A stretch of DNA of 64,000 bases from Lineus longissimus (Eukaryota; Nemertea; Pilidiophora; Heteronemertea; Lineidae), in the NCBI RefSeq assembly GCF_910592395.1, contig NC_088314.1, positions 14,262,001 to 14,326,000 of the forward strand, in the 5' to 3' direction. How positions within the stretch are numbered: position 1 is the first letter of the stretch; each line of letters begins with the position of its first letter. A model generated the notes under the pieces. It was not told where the DNA came from, did no database searches, and worked only from the letters and a program-made list of their open reading frames with translations. Below, piece after piece: positions 34,081 to 45,264 of the stretch. Made by a program: the position numbers and the translations under genes.

Positions 34081-35088
34081 GGTAGGTGATAAACTATGGA
34101 ATTAGTGAAACCTTGGAAACACTGATAAACCTTGAAAACACTCCTTAAAATGCATAAAAACATGAAATAATGCCATTCGAACCTAACGTGGTTACGAATC
34201 AACATTTGGAGCTTATTCTTACATGATCAGATCGGAATTTTATGGTAATTTAGAAATCTGTCGCATATCCGATTCAATAGTCTATATTTTAGAACAACCC
34301 AGTTGTACCTCGCCTCCAGTGTACAGTACTGATCTTCCAAATATGGGAAGACACGCCCACCACACACCCATAATATGGACCAATAGCGCTCCGCTTATAA
34401 ATACGCCACCACCACGCGGGGCCTATTTGAACTACGGATCGGTCTGTTCATACAGGGTGATACAGAGAAAATTGGGGGCCTGTCATGCATTATGCATGGA
34501 TAAGGTTGACGACTATGTCTAGGCCTAATTGTCTATGATTGACTGATATTTTATAACAAACGATGAATAAAAGAAGCCTAGTCATGGATGTTTATTACCG
34601 AAGTTTGCGGATGAAAATTTCCTTCGCCGTGAGCGATTTCTTACATCTTCCAGTACGCATCGAGGGATGCAGAGATCTTTGTGACGTCACCAGTTCTAAG
34701 CGGTTTTTTTATTCACGTGTGTGTTTGTCCTATGATCTCGTGCATCTAGTACCGAGCATAATACTTTATCGTCTATGGAATACAAAACAATCATAAAAAC
34801 TAATTTTTGCTTCCATTGAAGAGAAATAAAATATTTTAACGACCACAGCGCATTGCCAATTGATGACGTCATCCTCCACATTAAAAATGTTGGCTTCTGA
34901 ACTAACTGGCAAATTGCTATCAATAAAGTCAGCTGGGACGAGACTGTCAGTTGGAAGGGTATAAATCGTGGAAGGAACGCACCCGATTTCCCGCGCTATT
35001 TGCACAGTGATTCCATGGTTTACATTGAATATTACAAGGTTTATCAGTGTTTCCAAGGTTTCACTAATTCCATACTTTATCAACTACC
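34081..35088. mobile_element. Non-autonomous DNA transposon with perfect 9-bp TSD (family M1, copy 2)
   Basis: Starts GGTAGGTGATAAACTATGGA and ends TTCCATACTTTATCAACTACC. Flanked by GTTGTGAAG on both sides (34072-34080 and 35089-35097), an exact 9-bp duplication. It is the reverse-oriented relative of 12702-13775; shared interior phrases include GTTCCTTCCACGATTTATAC (in reverse here) and the GATCAGATCGGAATTT region. Frames inside are not conserved between copies. MULE-type MITE. It inserted into or next to the Gypsy gag-protease relic that begins at 35106. Confidence 0.9.
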
Positions 35089-35097
35089 GTTGTGAAG

Positions 35098-35969
35098 CGG
35101 ACATTTTAGGATTACGGACATGCATTCTGCATTTCCCTTAGGGACCAATCGCGTTCGTTCCACATTTGCAGAACTTTGTTGCATTTTTGCAACTTGATCG
35201 AACTATTGATATGTTTAGCGGGTAATATATTCAAAGCGGCTTTCTTCGTAAATCTCCTTGTTGTCATTATTGCAAACTTGGTTTTAAGATGCACACAACC
35301 AATCACTTCAGGCTCATCGTCAGAGTCATACTCAGATTCGGTGTAGCCCACAGCATGTACAATTCTTGACCTGCATTTTGACTTGAAGTGATTCAAACCA
35401 CCACATTGTGGCATTTCTGTCCATTTGCGGGACACTCCTGACGGTCTTTAGCACGCTTCCGTCCACAAAAACGATTTCGACATGTGGTGATTCGATGCAC
35501 TATGCTCGTATTTCTTTGGCATCGGAGTATCGCCTCCTCTCGACTTTGGTTTCAATTTGAATCGTGACGACACCTTTTTTACCTCTTCAGCCCCAGAAGA
35601 ACCGATAACTTTGAATTGAGTCTGTGCTAACTCAGCGGACTTGCAAATGTCAATACCCTTTTTTAACAACAAATTACGTTCCTGCAATAACTTTCGACGA
35701 GTGTTCTGATCTCGGATACCAATCACAATTCGGTCACCAATCAGTGAATCCTCCAGATTTTCGAAATTACAAGTCTTTTCGAACTCTCTCAGAGCACTAA
35801 GATAGGTATCAAATCGTTAGCCACTTCCACCCTTCAACAGCATAAGCCTCATCAGACAAGTCAATTGGAGCGGTGGTTATATCGGTAGTAAGCTCTGGGC
35901 CAGGGGTGCAGGCACTGCAGCAACAGCTGCGGGACGAATGTTCGGCATGTCTGGTTCACCAGCTAGCAT
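35098..35969 (-). pseudogene. Gypsy gag-protease relic
   Basis: On the minus strand the gag start is near 35969 (MLAGEPDMPNIRPAAVAAVP). Then follow frameshifted pieces: ALREFEKTCNFENLEDSLIG and IGIRDQNTRRKLLQERNLLL (gag helical core), KYEHSASNHHMSKSFLW, and CGGLNHFKSKCRS, a zinc knuckle with its first half lost. After VHAVGYTESEYDSDDEPEVI the protease region should begin; the catalytic DTGA is missing (KKAALNILPAKHINSS is the following strand). A frame change then gives GKCRMHVRNPKMSA up to the M1 element. This is a truncated member of a Mag-like Gypsy group, without RT or LTRs here. Confidence 0.7.
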
Positions 35970-36320
35970 CTTCAGTGTTCACAATACATGCAGCAATACA
36001 CACGTGTATATACACTAAAACAGCATGGTTTGACGCTATTGACAATGGCTGGTATTTATAAAAACAAGCATATGCTTATAACCATGTTCTTTAAGCATGT
36101 ACTTAATACTTAAAGTATTAAGTATAAGCATGGCGTTATACTTGATTTCATATTTATAAAACAAGCATTTGTGGATGATGCTTGGCTTGTAAGTTTCAAG
36201 CTTGTGCTTAATTGCTCATACTGCATAACAGGGTGAAATCAGATTTCCCATGTGGTATTTGGTGTAAGGCTGGTCGGATTATGGCAATCATTGCTGCCCT
36301 GGGAATGGGGAAATCCTTTG

Positions 36321-37130
36321 TTATTGAGGTGACGGATAGTCATGCCTGTCCTTAGTGCATGTAAACCTTCTGGTTTGTACACCAATTGTTAGAATCCTAT
36401 TGAACGTTACCTCTTCCGGTTGCTGAGGATTCCCATAAGGTGTAAGGAGCCAGGCGGCAATGCCGTATCCACTATCCCCTAGCAGTAATGCCTCCGTCCT
36501 CATAGTGGACAAACGATGACAAACTACCCAATTTCTCCATATTCTACTGTCGTGTACAAACCCACGCCACTCGGCTACAACACTTGTGAACGTTTCCTTT
36601 GCATCACAAATTCCCTGAACGTTTAACGTAGCCTTTCCACTCCGGCCTACGTATTCGTCGCCATGTGCATGCCTCCCTTGTGGCTTCAGAACTCGGACGG
36701 GGGTACAGTCGACAGCACCTATCGCACAAGTCATCTCGTAGGACGTTTGCCAATTGTCCATTGCTGACTGCATCTCATGCACCGTACTTGGGAAATGTAT
36801 CCACAGTCCTGCATTTTCAACAATCTTGTCGAGTACTGCGTGGAATGTTCTTGACACGGTGGGTTGGAAAATTCCAACATCCTCAGCAACACCCATCTGA
36901 AACCCAGGGTCCGATATATATCGAAGGAAAGTCTCCATTTGTGTCTTTACTGTCAGTGCCCCGCCACGAGTTTCTCCACTATCTTCTAAAAAATGATCAG
37001 CTAACCATTCATCATTTTGCTCATCAAATCGATGAAATCGTCGATAAAATGCTGGGCAACATGATTTTCTTGGGGTGTACTCCTTCGGATGTCGCCCCGC
37101 AAGTGCAAGAAAAGCTGCCATGTCAAACAC
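36321..37130 (-). pseudogene. PIF/Harbinger DDE transposase, truncated
   Basis: The 269-aa frame starts at ATG 37130. Visible features are a helical N-terminal region (FYRRFHRFDEQNDEWLADHF), a DNA-recognition segment (GIFQPTVSRTFHAVLD), then the nuclease. First Asp: CAIGAVDCTPVRV. Second Asp: WRGFVHDSRIWRN. A third conserved patch, LLLGDSGYGIAAWLLTPY, follows. In HARBI1-type proteins the catalytic Glu comes shortly afterwards, in a segment following the FN/TR motif. Here the frame runs from NPQQPEEVTFNR into unrelated sequence and ends, so that Glu is missing. A donor-like GAGGTAACG at this spot could be an intron start, but no fitting next exon was found. Probably inactive. Confidence 0.82.
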
Positions 37131-37390
37131 GTCTTCCTACTTCGAAGTTCAAGCCTGGTCTGAAGCTACCTTGAAAAATCTAAGGATATCCTTATAAGCA
37201 TATGCTTATTACTCGTGTTTATAAATATGGAATGAAGCAGAATCTTAGACTTTAAGTTTTGGCAAGATGCCGGAAAAGCAGACACTTATACTTGAAGCAT
37301 AAGGTTACAAGTACAAGCATTACCTTAGGTTTTATGAATATGCAGCGTACTTTATAATACTTGAAAATCCAAGGATAAGCATATGCTTGG

Positions 37391-38700
37391 TTTTTGGCTC
37401 ACCGTAGGGGAGTCTATACAACACCGCAGTGTCCGTCGTCGTCGTCGTCCGTCGTATCCTATTTCTAAAACAGTGGCACGTTTCTTAACCGCTAGGGCTA
37501 TGGACTCAAAACTTAGTTTGCATGACCCCCAGGTCAGATGACCTTTGACACTGGATTTCGGTCCGGTCTGATTCTTGACTTGGCCACTAGGGGGCCAAAA
37601 CTGAAAACATAAATAGTGTGATACTACTGATTAGTTTTTGGTAAAAAATTTATGGTAGATACTCTTAGCAAGGATACATCACATATCCTACAGGTTTTTG
37701 ATTTGACCTTATTTTCAAGGTCATAGAGGTCAAATGGTGTGAATTGGCCGTTTGTGTGTAACTATGGCACGTTTCTTAACCACTAAAGCTATGAGCTTTA
37801 AACTTGGTACACATGACCCCCTAGGTCAGATGACCTGTGACACTGATTTTCGGTCCGGTCTGATACTTAACTTGGCAACCAGGGGGCCAAAACCAAAAAT
37901 TTGAATAGTGCCATATCTCGCTTACTACTGATTAGTTTTTGGTAAAAATTAATGGTAGATACTCTTAGCAAGGATACATCACATATAGTACGGGTTTTTG
38001 ATTTGACGTACTTGTCAAGGTCACAGAGGTCAAATGGCGTAAATTGGACATTTGAGCATAACTGTGGCACGTTTGTTAACCCCTAAGGCTATGAACTTGA
38101 TACTTTGTACAAAGGATCCCCCAGGTCAGCTGGCCTCTGACCCTGAATTTCAGTCCGGTCTGATTCTCAACTTGGCCACCAGGGGGCCAAAAGTGAAAAC
38201 CTAGAAAGTGTGATATCTCGCTTATTAGTGATTCGTTTTCAATAAAATTTTTATGGTAGGTTCTCCTAGCAAGGATACATCACATATCACATAAGTTTTT
38301 CATTTGACCTGTTTTTCAAGGTCACAGAGGTCAAATTGCGTAAATTGATCGTTTGAGTGTAACTATTGCAAATTTCTTAACCACTAAAGCTATGAACTTG
38401 AAATTTGGTACACATGACTCCCTACGTCATATAACCGCCGACACCGAATTTCCATCTGATCTGATTCTCGACTTGGCCACCAGGGGGCCAAAACTGAAGA
38501 AGGTAAAAAGTGCAATATCTTGCTTATTAGTGACTTGTTTTTGATGATATTTTTATGGTAGGTACTCCAAGCAACGATACATCACATGTCATACCGACTT
38601 TGGTTTGACTTATATACTATGCATGTAGCATGTTTCTTAACCAGGATGAATTCCACCAACTATCTATACGGTGAGCACAATGGTCCTTGGCCGTTTCATT
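37391..38700 (+). mobile_element. Minisatellite-carrying element (family S), copy 1
   Basis: Starts TTTTTGGCTCACCGTAGGGG and ends GGTGAGCACAATGG plus about 20 bases. It carries a tandem array of a roughly 300-bp unit. The phrase (G/A)TGGCACGTTTCTTAACC recurs near 37474, 37765, 38065 and 38366, with a partial unit at 38626. Unit landmarks: GGTCCGGTCTGATTCT, CAGGGGGCCAAAA, AAGGATACATCACATAT and CAAGGTCACAGAGGTCAAA. Short GCTCACCGTA ends are inverted. It sits inside the right TIR of the Harbinger element, with no visible target duplication. No protein is encoded. Confidence 0.78.
37474..38640 (+). repeat. Tandem array, about 300-bp unit, nearly 4 copies
   Basis: Successive anchors are 291, 300 and 301 bases apart. 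The units have diverged, so the array is not recent. Similar units in the opposite orientation lie at about 41440-42350. Confidence 0.8.
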
Positions 38701-38713
38701 ATAAATACCAGCC

Positions 38714-39419
38714 AATGTCCAACAGCCTCAGGTGTCAACCTGGCCACCTGAAAAGCCTTGGCCGCGAATTCAGAGGCCAATGCATTCCATGCTCGACTAA
38801 CAATAGTTACAACCGACTGCAATGAAATTTTATCACAGTTCCCGTCATTGTCAGTATTTTCTGTCTTCCATTGTTTCTAGTTATTAGGGCTTTAAAAAGC
38901 TCTCATAATTGTAAGGTCCAGATGCTGAATCCAGCAGAACTCCAGCTTCAACATGTGGTTCGCAGAACTCCTCTGCCTGATGAGGAACCTGTCCACAAGA
39001 AGCAAGATGCGTTTGGGTTGTATTCGCCAATATACGGGAAAAAGACGTCTCGCAACCAATGTCTTAAAGTGTCTGTGTTTTCCCATCCTGATCGTGATGA
39101 GGTGACGCGTACGTTGGCAAGAATGTCATTTAGAGCACGGAGTGAACTCTGATCTCGGCGTGCACTCACGTGGCGGGAAAGGTCTCGCGCCTATTGAAAA
39201 TTCCTGATAACGCATTTTTTGACTATCTAAGAGCTAAAACAAAATTGGAAAAACATCAAACACGTTCAGAAAAATAGTTTACTGATGAACCAGAAGAAGA
39301 ACGAACATAATGCAATAATAAGCCGCCCTTCCTTTAAACATGTTAAAGAAAAGAATAATACAGAATCTGTTCTACGACACAGCGCGCCACATTTAATAAA
39401 TTGATCTTTGGCTCATTTA
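38714..39419. other. Weak coding traces only
   Basis: The minus strand at 38720-38820 reads IVSRAWNALASEFAAKAFQV, a plausible helical segment, but no family is evident. Around 39290-39415 the plus strand has KHVKEKNNTESVLRH in one frame. Neither is strong enough to call a gene. Confidence 0.25.
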
Positions 39420-40294
39420 GGAATCACGTACAATTGAGACGCCTACGTATACATGTAGGCACTGCTACTTATATGAGAGTAACACAGCGGTTAGGCAAGA
39501 CATTCACACATATAACAATTACCTAACGGTTCAAATTCGATGTAATGTCGATACATATAAAAAGTTCTGCTTTATATTTAAAGCTGACCCAAAAAATGGG
39601 CAACTTCAAATTTCCCCAAAAGTTTTCAGTCTACACTTTGGTGCCAGTGTGCTTGGTGAATATAAGCAGTATATCATATGCCTTATGACGCGAGAGCATA
39701 TAATTCGTGTGGTCGATATGTTCGAGGGATATTCCCGGCGTATTCTAGTATTTTCAAAATCTGACATATTGAGGTCACGACCGGGAAAATCAAAACCAAC
39801 CATTATTTCAGGAAAAATCATGAGAAATGGTGTGATATAAAAGATCTATTTTCGTTCATGGCTTGCACCAGAAACACTACCTTATCAAGCTATATCAGCA
39901 GCAAATAAAACACAATTTTATACGCTTGAAAAATGGATATATCCAATTGCAGATACGCAATCCTGTTAGATTAGGCCTCAGTGATGTGGTGGATAAATGT
40001 CTACTTTTATGCGATGAAGTGCGTATAAGGGAAGCCACATATCTTAGGGTTTATATGCTACAATCGGACGAAGGTAACATGTCTATTAAGATGTCTGAAC
40101 ATAATTTACTAAAGCCTAACTCTCGGAAGTCTGTCAATTCAGTTCACTGCTATGAAGGGTCCATAGTGGTTTGCTTAGCTCATTCTTTCCGAGTACTACA
40201 CGTGTATGTTTATCAAAAGAACCATGAAGGTGGTCAATTTTCAAAGATAGATGGTCAACCTTCTGTCCTCAGGTACATCGCACGCTGCCGTTAG
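39420..40294 (+). pseudogene. Unidentified coding-like stretch with one stop and one frameshift
   Basis: A plus-strand frame is open from 39420 to TAA 39838-39840 (about 140 codons) without needing a start. It contains KKFCFIFKADPKNGQLQISP, FSLHFGASVLGEYKQYIICL and GYSRRILVFSKSDILRSRPG. Past that stop the same frame continues KIYFRSWLAPETLPYQAISA to 39965. A second frame (39863-40294, 143 aa) then carries GLSDVVDKCLLLCDEVRIRE and FRVLHVYVYQKNHEGGQF. The amino-acid texture is protein-like and steady across the joints, so an old gene of about 290 codons is likely. I recognise no domain. It lies between the two inverted family S elements and just before an NGTC-family remnant. Confidence 0.35.
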
Positions 40295-40414
40295 CTTCAT
40301 ATCACAAACGAGGGTCGATTTGTGGAACCGCATATGGACAAAAAACGTGTCCGTTTCTACTATTTCTAAGATATAGCTTTCTTCGTCAAAGATAATCACC
40401 AGGCAGATCAAAGG

Positions 40415-40860
40415 AGATTCTCTCCGACAACAAACACAGATTGCCATTCCACCAGGAAAGTATACTCGCAGGATTCAGAAGATATCAAAATCACCAAACG
40501 TTGGGTGGCCCCTTCCCCCGTCCTACAGAAAGCATTCACTTAACCCGAACATGGAAGACAATGTAATGTGTATTGTTTTCTATGTAAAGTGTCTTAATCA
40601 ATTTAAAGGACAAGGTCGAGCCATACGATTCAGGTATCTTCTTGCGCCTGTGGTTACTGTAGATATTTCGGACAACAATCTGTTCTAGTGTCTCTTCTGT
40701 ACTTAGGGGGTTTAACTCTGATCAACTTAATGTAACGTTTTCTGAAAAAGTTCTCTGGCAGGCATGTTCCATTATGCTTACGATGAGCCAACTTAAGTTG
40801 CAGCTTACACTAAGTTTAAGGTAAGCCTGTAATACCACAGCTTCGTTCAAGGTGTGTTCC
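40415..40860 (-). pseudogene. Coding remnant of unknown NGTC family, copy 3
   Basis: Matches 17795-18145 in the same orientation, with two extra short segments (about 40535-40590 and 40660-40682). On the minus strand it reads LKLAHRKHNGTCLPENFFRK and IRVKPPKYRRDT, and further down EYTFLVEWQSVFVVGEN. Beyond 40835 it also shares the LNEAVV-coding DNA with 18940-18975, tying the three copies together. Frames are broken by stops. Confidence 0.4.
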
Positions 40861-41354
40861 ACTCTTCAAATTGTTGTTTAATCTAGACATGTCTAAACAA
40901 GGTGATGAACATCCATGGTCGAAAATCCAGATTAGATTCTTAGTTGAGATCTTTAGTTTCGTGTTACTGTAGAAGAGAAAAAAATCGTGTTCGTGATATT
41001 TCTTAAATTTCGCGAGAGGACCATGCTCGCGAAAATATTAAGCTCCGAATTTTTTTAGCCATGTTTCCACGGGCATTGCATCCGGCTAAGGCCCTACATG
41101 TATGTCGATCTCAGCAAACTAAACCATAAAGAGGTGATAAATAAGAGACCACGAATAGCGCGTGCAATTGGTGCGTATCATGATTCACCTGAAAAACACT
41201 TCCATACCTCTTCATTGACATTTGCCTAATGAATGCTCATCTGTGTGTGCTATACATGTAGGTTCCATCACTCCATACACTTCAGCTCATACATTTACTA
41301 AGAGAAGCTCTTGCTTTGTCAAATAGACCACTTTTATTTCATTTAAAATGAAAT
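40861..41354. other. No gene recognised
   Basis: AT-rich sequence without repeats or frames that I can support, leading to the end of the inverted family S element. Confidence 0.35.
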
Positions 41355-42387
41355 TGCCAGGGCCATTGTGCTCACCTCATTTGGAGGAAAGAGTGATTAA
41401 GAGCATGGTATTGTGTCATGTAGTGTTAGGTTTGATGTAGGTCCAACCAATAACAATTTCCCCAAAATGGCCAATTTACAGTACATTTGACCTCTGTGAC
41501 CTTGAAAAGTAGGTTAAATCAAAAAAGACCCAGGTGACCCATTGAATGGTTGTTAGAATTAGATGTACCTATGATATAAAATTGGTGCCAATCGGGCAAG
41601 TAATTAAGGAATAATAGCATTTTGAAGAATTTTGGATTTGGCCCCCACCCTGGAGGCCAAACGGCAAATCAGATCGAACCAAACTTCGGTACCAATGGGT
41701 ACATATCTACTTAATTTGTGATCAATAGTCATTGCGGTTAAGAAACGTGCCATAGTTACGGCCTGACGGCCAATTTACGCCATTTGACCTCTGTGACCTT
41801 GAAAAGTAGGTCAAATTAAAAACCTGTGTGACATATACTGTATGGTGGTTAGATGTACCCATGATATCAAATTAGTGGCAATCGGGCATGAAGTTAAGAA
41901 ATAATCACATTTAAAGGTTTTTGGATTTTGCCCCCTGGTGGTCAAGTGGTGAATCATATTGGACCGAACTTCGGTCCCTGAGATCACCTGACTAAGGGAT
42001 ACATGTGTACCAAATTTGGGATCAATAGTCATTGCAGTTTAGAAACGTGCCATAGTTACATCCTCACGGCCAATTTACGCCATTTGACCTCTGTGACCCT
42101 GAAAAGTACGTCAAATCAAAAACCCGTACGATATGTGATGTATCCTTGCTAGGAGTACCTACCATAAAAGTTTTATTGAAAACGGATCATTAATAGGAGA
42201 CATATCACACTTTTTATGTTTTCAGTTTTGGCCACCTGGTGGCGAAGTCATGAACCAGACCGGACCGAAATTCAGTGTCGGAGGTCATGTGTACAAAGTT
42301 TCAAGTTCATAGCACAAGCGGTTAAGAAACGTGCCACACAGGATACGGACGACGACGGACACAGGGCTATCGTAAAGACTCCCCTAA

Positions 42388-43027
42388 GGCTGGGTTCACA
42401 TAGAACTATACTATTCGGGTATTCGGTGCACGTTTTGAAAGGGCACGCGGGTACCTGAAATCGAACAAGGAAATTTCACAATACCGGGTCACATAAGAGG
42501 GCACTATTCGAAAAGGTCGTATACCTGCGTATAGTATAGTATAGTGGGAATCGTGCGCGTTAGATTTTCGTGCCGCGTATACCACCCTGTTCAGAAGTGA
42601 CCAGAGGAATTGGTATTAGAACATGCATTTTAATGTTATCTATCACAATTATTAAACGATTTATTGCATACTATAGGATAAGTTAGAAACAATAGTACTC
42701 ATTTTTACTCATTTTATTGCAATTTCTAAGTACAGGCCTTCATTACATGTTTTATTACTAATCAACTAAATGATTCTTTTAATTAACATATAGCGAACTT
42801 GTTTCTTTCTTTGGTCTTTGTGCCTGGTCAGCTTCATCCTCGGCTAAGAGGAGAAGAGCCAAATCGTCTTCGTCTGAACTGTCCATCGGATCGGCGTCAA
42901 AAGACGGAATACCGCACGCATGCTACCCTATGTGACTCGCCGTGCCCGTATAGCGTATAGCAAATACCGAATAGCGTATATCGAATAGCGTATACCGAAT
43001 ACCGTATTGTTCTATGTGAACCCAGCC
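42388..43027. mobile_element. MITE with TAA duplication, copy 1 (640 bp)
   Basis: GGCTGGGTTCACATAGAAC at the left and its reverse complement (CTATGTGAACCCAGCC) at the right. Flanked by TAA (42385-42387 and 43028-43030). The right interior repeats CGAATAGCGTATA motifs. A 3-bp TAA (TWA) target fits PIF/Harbinger-type MITEs. Confidence 0.85.
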
Positions 43028-43030
43028 TAA

Positions 43031-43048
43031 GGCTATGTGAACCCAGCC
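43031..43048. mobile_element. 18-bp remnant of a third MITE copy
   Basis: GGCTATGTGAACCCAGCC between two TAA sites. It equals the last bases of the MITE fused to its first two or three, as expected after internal deletion or imperfect excision. Confidence 0.7.
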
Positions 43049-43051
43049 TAA

Positions 43052-43689
43052 GGCTGGGTTCACATAGAACTATACTATTCGGGTATTCGGTGCACGTTTT
43101 GCCAGGGCACGCGGGTACCTGAAATCGAACAAGGAAATTTCACAATACCGGGTCACATGAGAGGGCACTATTCGAAAAGGTCGTATACCTGCGTATAGTA
43201 TAGTATAGTGGGAATCGTGCGCGTTCGATTTTCGTGCAGCGTATACCACCCTGTTCAGAAGTGACCAGAGGAATTGGTAAGAGCGTGCATTTTAATGTTA
43301 TCTATCACAATTATTAAACGATTTATTGCATACTATAGGATAAGTTAGAAACAATAGTACTCATTTTTACTCATTTTATTGCAATTTCTAAGTACAGGCC
43401 TTCATTACATGTTTTATTACTAATTAACGAAATGATTCTTTAAATTAACATATAGCGAACTTGTTTCTTTCTTTGGTCTTTGCGCCTGGTCAGCTTCATC
43501 CTCGGCTAAGAGGAGAAGAGCCAAATCTTCTTCGTATGAACTGTCCATCTGATCGGCGCCAAAAGACGGAATGCCGCACGCATGCTACCCTATGTGACTC
43601 GCCGTACCCGTATAGCGTATAGCGAATACCGAATAGCGTATATCGAACAGCGTATACCGAATACCGTATAGTTCTATGTGAACCCAGCC
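43052..43689. mobile_element. MITE with TAA duplication, copy 2 (638 bp)
   Basis: Same orientation and family as 42388-43027 and only a few percent different. Flanked by TAA at 43049-43051 and 43690-43692. The two copies stand head to tail, each using the TAA made by its neighbour. Confidence 0.85.
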
Positions 43690-43744
43690 TAACGGTGAGC
43701 CAAAAATCTTGACTCGCGAAAGTATTCTTCTGCAAATAATAGGG

Positions 43745-44475
43745 AGGTTAAGAACCTGAACGATAAACGACAACGATAACGACAATGACGTCATTCTCCA
43801 AATCGTCTACCGTTTCAATAATGAATAAATGTCGTTCGATTCAAAAGGTCATTACAGGCCTATAATGCACCTTCTTTCTGTGAGCGCAGTGCAGACTTTT
43901 ATTATGATTATTAATTGTGCTTTCACACACATTGATGATGTAATCCATAGTGTAACAAACTTGTAACTCCATGTGAGATAATCGTGGCTCAGGTGAAACC
44001 CTGTCGACCCGGGCTGATTGATCATTCACTTCAGCAGAGACACTCAAGTGGAACATGCCGCCGAAATTTCGTTGATATGCTGTTGCTGAGAGAATTTGTC
44101 GCTGTGAACCCCAAAAGAAGCAGTGTATATATATGTTGGTGTTGACCAATACAGACCACAAAAATTGGATCTAAAAGTGTCATGCACATCCACACGTCAA
44201 GAGTTGATGAGGTAATTCATTGAATAGTCGTGTACAACAGGCCCTGAAAGGCCAAGGAAATTGTCGCGCAGGATTTGATTGTCATTACAAGTCACATTAA
44301 AACATTATATAAGTGAGTTAAAAGGCCTAGTCCTTGTCTTTCCTGACTCGGATCAGTGTCAGCCAAATGAACATTTTACGTTTACCGGGAATTCAATGTA
44401 ACGTTATTTCTTCACGATAACCCTTATGACGTCATTGTCGTGAGCGTTGTCGTTTATCGTTCGCGTTCTTAACCT
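43745..44475. mobile_element. DNA element with about 50-bp TIRs (731 bp)
   Basis: The left end reads AGGTTAAGAACCTGAACGAT, then AAACGACAACGATAACGACA, ATGACGTCAT. The right end, in reverse complement, reads AGGTTAAGAACGCGAACGAT and the same following motifs. The interior is non-coding. No convincing target duplication was found. Confidence 0.75.
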
Positions 44476-45264
44476 TTCTGTTGTGTAGTGTATGCATGTG
44501 CAGTCTATACAGGAATTGTGATGTTTTTTTCTCATATGCCTAGATCGGATGCAAGAAATTTATCGGGATTAATGACATTGGGTTATTTAAAAAAAGAGTT
44601 ATAGCTGACTTATACATTCCCGAACAAGACTGAATTGAAGCGGTGATGTGCATTTGGATCTTCTTCTGAACATATCCATTACCCCAGTGCACAACTCGAA
44701 AGCGAGGCATTCTCTGCAAGCACTTACATAAGGAAACTGCAGAACAAAAAATCCAGATAGCAGCACCAGTACTAAAAGGTACACTTCCAGTGCATTTTCC
44801 ATTACATTTTCTCCCTAAAACTCATCAAAATAGAATTCAAGACCAATAAAACAACATTTTTGGTGCTATTTCCCCATGTAGAGTAATTAAGGGATGAAAT
44901 ATTCAATAATCATTGACCCGGCAAATGGCTTTCTCATTACAACCATGGTCCACTTGCCTGCAGGGCCCCCTATTGGCAGGTTTTGTTGTGCAGGTTCCTA
45001 ATTGAAAGCGTCCAGAGACATGTTTGCGTTGATCACTTTTTTGAATATACAAATAGTTTGGTCAATTTATCTTTGCATTACCATGTTTTGAAATGCAGGC
45101 CTTACCGATACAGCACGGAGACCAGTGGATGAATCGTGCTTTGACTTTTTTTGTCCGAACCTTTGGCATACCATGCATACTGATATCTGACAGCTCACAC
45201 TAGAAGTGTACCCTACGGTCTGTGAGCGGTTGACAATGTCAAGCATTTTTTAGATCTAGATCGT
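44476..45264. other. No gene recognised
   Basis: The minus-strand frame 44599-44802 has a hydrophobic start (YLLVLVLLSGFFVLQFPYV) and a few cysteines, and could be a signal-peptide exon, but nothing supports it further. The rest is AT-rich. Confidence 0.3.

Larger units (their letters stand above)
36047..38713 (-). mobile_element. PIF/Harbinger transposon, right end split by another element
   Basis: The left end GGCTGGTATTTATAAAAACA starts at 36047. The inner part of the right end (AAGCATATGCTTGGTTTTT) lies at about 37377-37395 and its outer part (ATAAATACCAGCC) at 38701-38713, separated by a 1.3-kb insertion. AAT flanks both outer ends (36044-36046 and 38714-38716), matching the 3-bp duplication of Harbinger elements. 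It encodes a transposase on the minus strand. Without the insertion it is about 1.36 kb, shorter than autonomous Harbingers, and no Myb-like partner gene is present. Confidence 0.75.
41355..43706 (-). mobile_element. Minisatellite-carrying element (family S), copy 2, inverted
   Basis: Reverse-complement counterpart of 37391-38700. It begins with CATTGTGCTCACC (about 41363), carries about three inverted units of the 300-bp repeat (anchors AAACGTGCCA near 41745, 42045 and 42330), then GGACGACGACGGACAC and AGACTCCCCTA. It ends CGGTGAGCCAAAAA at 43706. Between AGACTCCCCTAA and CGGTGAGCC lie two MITEs (42388-43689). Copy 1 shows the uninterrupted CCCCTACGGTGAGCC equivalent. Confidence 0.75.

Noticed and set aside
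34223-35083. Frames inside the M1 element (99 and 105 codons) as transposase
   Set aside because: They are not kept in the other M1 copy at 12702-13775 and carry no transposase motif.
37474-38640. The 300-bp tandem array as a CRISPR-like or protein repeat
   Set aside because: The units are long, continuous and have no spacers; frames are interrupted differently in each unit.
43496-43794. Tyr/Arg-rich minus-strand frames (RYTLYGYGESHR type) as proteins
   Set aside because: They are translations of the GCGTATA/GAATACC short repeats in the MITE ends.
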